DNA of 9,566 nucleotides. Origin: JBQTIM01 sp052388135. GTDB taxonomy: Bacteria > Elusimicrobiota > Elusimicrobia > FEN-1173. A model generated the notes under the pieces. It was given only the letters and a program-made list of their open reading frames with translations, was not told the DNA's origin and ran no database searches. Below, in pieces: positions 5,659 to 9,566 of the stretch (its first letter is position 1; every line of letters begins with the position of its first letter). The DNA lies in assembly GCA_052388135.1 (NCBI GenBank), contig JBQTIM010000036.1, forward strand, positions 1 to 9,566, in the 5' to 3' direction. The position numbers and the translations under genes are program-made.

Positions 5659-7236
5659 ATGAAAAAGGCGAAAACGCTTCCCATCGGCGCGGCCTGGACG
5701 GCGGCGGTTTTTTTGGCGGCCTTTTCGGCGTTCCTGCCCGCCCTGCGGGGCGGCTGGGTGTGGGACGACATGTTCCTCCTGACGGAAAACCCCGTTTTCT
5801 TCGGGCCCGACTGGCCCGACTGGGGCTGGATGCTCACGGCTTTCCACATGGGCCATTGGATGCCTCTCACCTGGGCGAGCTACGCTTGGGACCGCGCCTT
5901 GTGGGGGCTGAACCCGGCGGGCTATCATCTGGCCAACCTGTTGCTGCACACCGCCGGCGCGGCGGTCTTCCACCGGCTGGCCGTCGGTTTGCTGGCGCGC
6001 GCGAAGCCGGCCTTGTGGCGGGCGCGGCCCGCGGCCCTGGCCGCGGCGGCCGGCCTGGCGGCTCTCGTTTTCGCCCTTCATCCCTTGCGGGTGGAATCCG
6101 TGGCTTGGATCACGGAACGCCGCGACGTTCTCTCGGGGCTGTTCATCTTGCTGTCGTCCCTGGCTTATCTGCGGCACGCCGACGGAAACCGCCGGGCGGG
6201 GCCGTGGTATTGGGCCTGCCTGGGCCTTTTCGCCGCGTCGCTGACGGCCAAGGCCATCGGCATGGTGCTGCCGGTGATATTCCTCATCCTGGATTTTTAT
6301 CCTCTGCGCAGGATTCAGACCGCGGGCGGGGCGGCGCGGCGGGTCTGGCTGGAGAAAATTCCCTTTTTCCTTTTGTCCCTGCCGGTCATGGCGGCCGCGG
6401 CGGCGGCTCAGAAAAGCGCCGGAGCCGTGGTCGCCTGGGAAGCGCACGGCGCCGCGGCGCGGCTCCTGCAGGCGTGCTTCGGCGCGGTCTTCTACCTGGG
6501 CAAGACGATATTTCCTTTCGGCCTGTCGCCGCTTTACGAGCTGGACCGGTTCGAGCTCTGGCGCTGGCCGTTCCTGGCCTCGGGCGTCTTCGTCCTGGGC
6601 GCGAGCTGGCTGGCGTTTCGGGAGCGCCGGCGCCGGCCCGCCTGGGCGGCGGCGTGGGCCGGCTACCTGGTTTTTTTGGCGCCGGTCTCGGGCGTTTTTC
6701 AAAGCGGCATCCAGTTCGCGGCCGACCGCTACACCTATTTGGCGTCGCTTCCCTGGGCGCTCCTGGCGGGCGCCGGGGCGGGCCTTTGGTGGACGGAGAG
6801 AAAGCCAGCCGCTCTCCGCCGAACCGCCCTTGCCGCGGCGTCGGCGGCGCGTGTCCTTCTGGCGGCCCTCGCGTGGCGGCAGAGCGCCGTTTGGCAAAGC
6901 TCGGAAACGCTGTGGCGGCGGGCCGTGTCGCTAGACCCCGGTTCCCGCAAGGGCCGGTTGAACTTGGGCCTCAGCTTGGCCGAGACGGCGCGCTGGGAGG
7001 AAGCCCGGGAACAGTTTCAGCGGGCCCTGGACATCGGCGGGGAGAGCGCGGAGATTTACGACAACATCGGCTACACGCTTTTGATGGAAGGGCGCGGCGG
7101 CGAGGCCGCGGCTCATTTCCGCAAGGCGCTGGCGCTGGCGCCCGAGTATTCCCGCGCCCACAACAACCTGGGGACGTGGCTCATGTCCCAAGGGAAGCCG
7201 GAGGAAGCCGCTCTTCATTTCCGCCGGGCTTTGTAA
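5659..7236 (+). CDS. TMTC-like GT-C membrane protein with TPR array, ended by an in-frame TAA
   Basis: This multi-pass membrane protein (525 residues to the stop) has the features of the TMTC/PMT-like GT-C group: an Asp-Asp motif after the first segment (W35-D36-D37), HPLRVESVAWITERRDVLS followed by a hydrophobic helix, LILDFYPLRR, ADRYTYLASL, then SETLWRRAV leading into TPRs. About ten or more hydrophobic stretches occur before residue 415. Family role: lipid-linked sugar transfer to proteins or glycans at the membrane, proven for eukaryotic TMTCs and only inferred in bacteria. TPR units of 34 residues run at 428-461, 462-495 and 496-529. The stop falls at position 31 of the third. The same frame stays open afterwards and encodes two more perfect TPRs, so this is probably a broken or recoded gene. 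ATG 5659 is preferred (AGGG 5 bases upstream, hydrophobic start); ATG 5629 lacks a binding site, and TTG 5617 lies inside the ssrA terminator. Confidence 0.85.
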   Translation: MKKAKTLPIGAAWTAAVFLAAFSAFLPALRGGWVWDDMFLLTENPVFFGPDWPDWGWMLTAFHMGHWMPLTWASYAWDRALWGLNPAGYHLANLLLHTAGAAVFHRLAVGLLARAKPALWRARPAALAAAAGLAALVFALHPLRVESVAWITERRDVLSGLFILLSSLAYLRHADGNRRAGPWYWACLGLFAASLTAKAIGMVLPVIFLILDFYPLRRIQTAGGAARRVWLEKIPFFLLSLPVMAAAAAAQKSAGAVVAWEAHGAAARLLQACFGAVFYLGKTIFPFGLSPLYELDRFELWRWPFLASGVFVLGASWLAFRERRRRPAWAAAWAGYLVFLAPVSGVFQSGIQFAADRYTYLASLPWALLAGAGAGLWWTERKPAALRRTALAAASAARVLLAALAWRQSAVWQSSETLWRRAVSLDPGSRKGRLNLGLSLAETARWEEAREQFQRALDIGGESAEIYDNIGYTLLMEGRGGEAAAHFRKALALAPEYSRAHNNLGTWLMSQGKPEEAALHFRRAL

Positions 7237-7479
7237 GGCGAACCGGATTTCGTCGAAGCCCGCGCGAACCTCGGGAGCGCCTTGGCGCGATCCGGCCGCC
7301 TGGAGGAAGCCTTGGACCACCTGCGGGGAGCCGCCGCCCTGCGGCCGGGACTGGCCGAGGCGCATTACAACATGGGCCTCGTTTTGAACCTGCTGGGAAA
7401 ACGGGAAGAAGCCCGGGCCGCCTTCGTTCGGGCAGCGGCTTTGAACCCGAATCTGCCGGCGCCGGCCGAATTCCGGCAA

Positions 7480-7486
7480 AAGGAGG
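7480..7486 (+). promoter_or_regulatory. Consensus ribosome binding site of rsmD
   Basis: AAGGAGG lies 7 bases before GTG 7494, the strongest Shine-Dalgarno sequence in the window. It fixes the GTG start of rsmD, and would allow initiation even if ribosomes stop early at the TAA in the preceding TPR gene. Confidence 0.85.
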
Positions 7487-7493
7487 ATCGCCC

Positions 7494-8072
7494 GTGAGGA
7501 TACAATCCGGCTCCGCCCGGGGACGCAAGCTGAAAAGCCGTCCGAAAGGCTACGAGGTGCGCCCCATCCTGGCGCGGATCCGCAAATCGCTCTTCGACAT
7601 ACTCCGGCCCAGGATCGGCGGAACCGCGTTCCTGGACCTTTACGCCGGCATCGGCACCGTGGGCCTGGAGGCGCTGTCCAACGGAGCGAGCCGCGCGGTC
7701 TTCGTGGACATCGACAAGACCTCCCTCCAGCGCATCCAGCGCAACACCGAGGACATGCGCTTTCTCGACCGGGCCGAAATCCGCCGGGGAGACGCCACCC
7801 AAAACCTGCTCTGGCTGGGCGGGCGGACCTTCGACCTCATCTTCCTGGGCCCGCCCTACAAGGACGAGAGCAAAAACCCTCTGGCCCTCACGGTTCCCAC
7901 GCTGTCACGGATCCTCGAGGCCGGCCTGGCGGGCCCGGACACTTGGATCATCGCCCAGCACCACAAGAAAGAGTCCCTGGACGCCGCCCCGCCCGCGCTG
8001 GAGCTTTTCCGCCGCAACGTTTACGGGGACAGCGTCCTGTCCTTCTTCCGGCTCAAGCCCGCCGCGGCGTGA
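7494..8072 (+). CDS. rsmD: RsmD-like rRNA guanine-N2 methyltransferase
   Basis: This 192-residue SAM-dependent methyltransferase matches the RsmD family, which makes m2G966 in 16S rRNA during small-subunit assembly. Visible: the N-terminal SGSARGRKLK (5-14), VRPILARIRKSLFDIL (22-37) in place of the common RPT..VREALFNIL, SAM-binding motif I LDLYAGIGTVGLEAL (47-61), acidic VFVDID (69-74), GDA (99-101) and the motif IV region DLIFLGPPY (114-122). Motif IV normally begins with Asp or Asn, which holds the guanine amino group; here it is Gly119 (codon GGC). The protein is otherwise intact and ends normally. The GTG start overlaps the TPR frame's TGA as GTGA and has a consensus ribosome binding site. 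RsmD is the best match by overall pattern and length, but the substrate of this divergent form is unproven. Confidence 0.82.
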   Translation: MRIQSGSARGRKLKSRPKGYEVRPILARIRKSLFDILRPRIGGTAFLDLYAGIGTVGLEALSNGASRAVFVDIDKTSLQRIQRNTEDMRFLDRAEIRRGDATQNLLWLGGRTFDLIFLGPPYKDESKNPLALTVPTLSRILEAGLAGPDTWIIAQHHKKESLDAAPPALELFRRNVYGDSVLSFFRLKPAAA

Positions 8073-8096
8073 CCTCGCCGGCGCATTTTGTATATT
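8069..8096 (+). promoter_or_regulatory. Likely promoter of argB, close to the start codon
   Basis: GTGACC (8069-8074), a 16-base spacer and TATATT (8091-8096) resemble a sigma70 promoter (four of six, five of six). It overlaps the last codons of rsmD. Transcription would begin near 8103, only about 2 bases before the argB ATG, implying an essentially leaderless mRNA. There is no Shine-Dalgarno sequence before argB, which fits. Confidence 0.5.
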
Positions 8097-8104
8097 AACG
8101 GCCT

Positions 8105-8854
8105 ATGGCCGGCGAATGGGTGGTCAAATTCGGAGGCAGCCTCCTGTCCGACGCGAAGGCGCGGCGGGAGTTCCTGCGCCAAGCCGCGGCGCTGTCGCGG
8201 CGGAAACCGCTGGTGCTGGTGCACGGCGGCGGGCCGGAGATCAACGCGGCCTTGGCCGGCCGGAACGTCAAGCCCGTTTTCGTGCGCGGCCGGCGCGTGA
8301 CGGACGAAGCCGCCATGGCCGTCGTGGAGCAGGTGCTGTCCGGCCAGGTGAACAAGGGCCTGGCGGCGGATTTGACATCCTTCGGAGCGCGGGCCGTGGG
8401 CCTGTCGGGCCGCGACGCCCGGCTCCTGCTGGCCCGGCCGGTGCGCGGGTTGGGCCGCGTGGGCGAACCGGCGCGCGTGTTCCCCGCCGTTCTCAAAACG
8501 CTGCTCAAGGCCGGATTCCTTCCCGTGGTCTCGCCCGTGGCCTCCGACGCGCGCCTTCGCCCCCTGAACGTCAACGCCGACGAGGCCGCCGCCGCCTTGG
8601 CCGTGTCGCTCAAAGCCGCCCGGCTGGTCTTCATGACGGACACGCCGGGCGTCCTGGACGCCGACGGAAAAACCATTCCCCTTTTGCGGCGGCGGGACGC
8701 GGCGGCGCTCATCCGTCGCAAGACCATCAGCGGCGGCATGATCCCCAAAGTCCTGTCCTGCGCCGCGGCCCTGGGCCGGGGCGTGGGCGAGGTGGACATC
8801 CTGGACGGCCGGGCGGGTTTGGCCGCCATGAAGGGAACGCGCCTCCTGCCGTGA
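8105..8854 (+). CDS. argB: Acetylglutamate kinase
   Basis: ArgB phosphorylates N-acetyl-L-glutamate with ATP, the second step of arginine biosynthesis, in the cytoplasm. The 249-residue protein shows the amino-acid-kinase fold motifs in order: VVKFGGSLL (6-14, with the phosphate-binding Lys8), VLVHGGGPEIN, RRVTDEAAM, GLSGRDARL, NVNADEAAAALA (from N155), VFMTDTPGVLD and ISGGMIPKV. It is about as long as the E. coli enzyme and lacks the extra N-terminal helix found in arginine-inhibited forms, so feedback inhibition is probably weak or absent (inference). The start ATG has no ribosome binding site but lies just after a likely promoter. Its TGA overlaps the argD GTG start, so the two are an operon. 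LysZ-type aminoadipate kinase is related, but the argD partner and the general pattern favour ArgB. Confidence 0.93.
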   Translation: MAGEWVVKFGGSLLSDAKARREFLRQAAALSRRKPLVLVHGGGPEINAALAGRNVKPVFVRGRRVTDEAAMAVVEQVLSGQVNKGLAADLTSFGARAVGLSGRDARLLLARPVRGLGRVGEPARVFPAVLKTLLKAGFLPVVSPVASDARLRPLNVNADEAAAALAVSLKAARLVFMTDTPGVLDADGKTIPLLRRRDAAALIRRKTISGGMIPKVLSCAAALGRGVGEVDILDGRAGLAAMKGTRLLP

Positions 8855-9566
8855 AAGACCCCAAACCGCAATACCCCGAATCGCCTTATTTGTTCCACAC
8901 CTACCGGCGCCAGCCGGTGACCTTCGTGCGCGGCAAAGGCTCCTGGCTCTGGGACGACAACGGCCGGCGCTATTTGGATTTCTTTTCGGGCCTGGCCGTC
9001 TGCGGGCTCGGGCACGCGGACGCGCGCGTGGCCCGGGCCGTGTCGGACCAAATCAGGCGGCTGGTGCACACCTCCAACATTTACTTCACCGAACCCCAGC
9101 TCAAGCTGGGCCGCGAACTTTCCAAGCGGACCTTCGGCGGGAAGATTTTTTTCTGCAACTCCGGGGCGGAAGCCAACGAATGCGCCATCAAGCTGGCGCG
9201 GCGCTTCGGCGAAAGAAACCCCGGCCCGGCGGGGCCCCGCCACGAGATCATCGTGTTCCGAAATTCCTTTCACGGCCGCACCCTGGCCACCCTGGCCGCC
9301 ACGGCGCAGGAAAAAATGCACAAGGGCTTCGGCCCCCTGCCCGAGGGTTTTCCGGCGGCGGACTTCGGCGACCTGGCCTCGGCGGAACGCGCTCTCACCG
9401 ACAAAACCTGCGCCGTCCTGGTGGAACCCGTCCAAGGCGAGGGCGGCGTGCGCACGGCCGAAGCGGCCTTCTTCCGCGGCCTCCGCGCCCTCTGCCGGCG
9501 GCACGACCTCCTCCTGATGTTCGACGAGATCCAGACCGGCACGGGCCGGACGGGAAAACTTTTCGC
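8851..9566 (+). CDS. argD: Acetylornithine aminotransferase (3' end beyond window)
   Basis: ArgD transfers an amino group from glutamate to N-acetylglutamate semialdehyde, giving N-acetylornithine (fourth step of arginine synthesis), with pyridoxal phosphate as cofactor. The first 238 codons are present. Seen: LWDDNGRRYLDFFSGLAV near the N-terminus (33-50), NSGAEANECAIKLAR (103-117) whose SGA holds the cofactor phosphate, FHGRTLATLAAT (140-151), EPVQGEGGV, and FDEIQTGTGRTG (224-235) with D225 that binds the pyridine nitrogen. The catalytic lysine lies past the right edge. The start is GTG, overlapping the argB stop by four bases (GTGA), with AAGGGAA some 13 bases upstream, so translation probably depends on coupling to argB. 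Close relatives such as succinylornithine or GABA transaminases share these motifs; adjacency to argB supports ArgD. Confidence 0.92.
   Translation, partial: MKDPKPQYPESPYLFHTYRRQPVTFVRGKGSWLWDDNGRRYLDFFSGLAVCGLGHADARVARAVSDQIRRLVHTSNIYFTEPQLKLGRELSKRTFGGKIFFCNSGAEANECAIKLARRFGERNPGPAGPRHEIIVFRNSFHGRTLATLAATAQEKMHKGFGPLPEGFPAADFGDLASAERALTDKTCAVLVEPVQGEGGVRTAEAAFFRGLRALCRRHDLLLMFDEIQTGTGRTGKLF

Larger units (their letters stand above)
5659..7497 (+). pseudogene. Full extent of the TPR membrane protein gene interrupted at 7234-7236
   Basis: Ignoring the TAA at 7234-7236, one frame runs from 5659 to TGA 7495-7497 (612 codons with the TAA counted as one). The downstream part, residues 527-612, completes the third TPR (GEP), adds two full 34-residue TPRs (530-563 and 564-597) and a short tail. 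No insertion or deletion is needed: the register is exact across the stop, as expected for a single-base nonsense change (for example from AAA, CAA, GAA or TCA). The membrane domain is intact, so the shortened protein may still work; the call of pseudogene is a judgement. A sequencing error is also possible. Confidence 0.65.

Noticed and set aside
5760..7493. Long open frame upstream of and in frame with rsmD, seeming to make a 770-residue protein
   Set aside because: The part before 7494 is a proline/glycine/arginine-rich shadow of the TPR gene; the methyltransferase starts at GTG 7494 with AAGGAGG.
7282..7497. Independent small TPR gene starting at TTG 7282
   Set aside because: No ribosome binding site and a start in the middle of a TPR; it is better explained as the tail of the interrupted upstream gene.
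8095..9504. 469-codon minus-strand frame opposite argB and argD
   Set aside because: Antisense shadow of two well-recognised genes, with compositional bias and no motifs.

Overview
This is a GC-rich bacterial chromosomal window with compact, operon-like gene packing. Genes on the left (1-4014) lie on the minus strand and genes on the right (4303-9566) on the plus strand, diverging from one intergenic region at 4015-4344. The organism looks diderm: it has an anaerobic-type molybdoenzyme electron-transfer subunit, a TMTC-like GT-C membrane protein with TPRs, and a PilZ c-di-GMP receptor. No ribosomal RNA or lineage-specific marker is present, so the phylum stays open; a metagenome-type lineage such as Elusimicrobiota, Omnitrophota or a former deltaproteobacterial group would fit. 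No phage, IS, CRISPR or defence system is visible.

Minus strand, read 4014 to 1. A DrrA-type ABC exporter ATPase overlaps its ABC-2 permease by 4 bases. A 3-methyladenine DNA glycosylase (tag) follows after 28 bases, so the three probably form one operon. Next is a short region with a likely promoter and two strong hairpins, one of them an intrinsic terminator placed only 16 bases upstream of the following start codon. That gene is a DmsB-DmsC fusion (four [4Fe-4S] clusters plus membrane anchor), cut by the left window edge. The catalytic subunit would be expected beyond that edge.

Plus strand. A good sigma70-type promoter (4064-4092) and a leader of about 250 bases precede tadA. An 85-base out-of-frame overlap joins tadA to a small PilZ protein. 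A one-piece tmRNA gene (ssrA, 5235-5582) with encoded CCA and a strong terminator follows. Then comes a TMTC-like membrane protein with a C-terminal TPR array, interrupted by an in-frame TAA at 7234-7236 while the TPR reading frame and 34-residue register continue to 7497. An rsmD-like methyltransferase overlaps that frame by 4 bases and carries GPPY in place of the family's catalytic D/N-PPY. Finally argB, probably expressed from a promoter so close to its start that the mRNA would be essentially leaderless, is coupled by a 4-base overlap to argD, which runs off the right edge.

Functionally the window mixes housekeeping translation genes (tadA, ssrA, rsmD), arginine biosynthesis (argB, argD), DNA repair (tag), an exporter and an anaerobic respiratory module. 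I did not find a convincing new system. The points most worth checking are the interrupted TPR gene, the altered RsmD catalytic motif and the structured leader of the DmsB-DmsC fusion gene.
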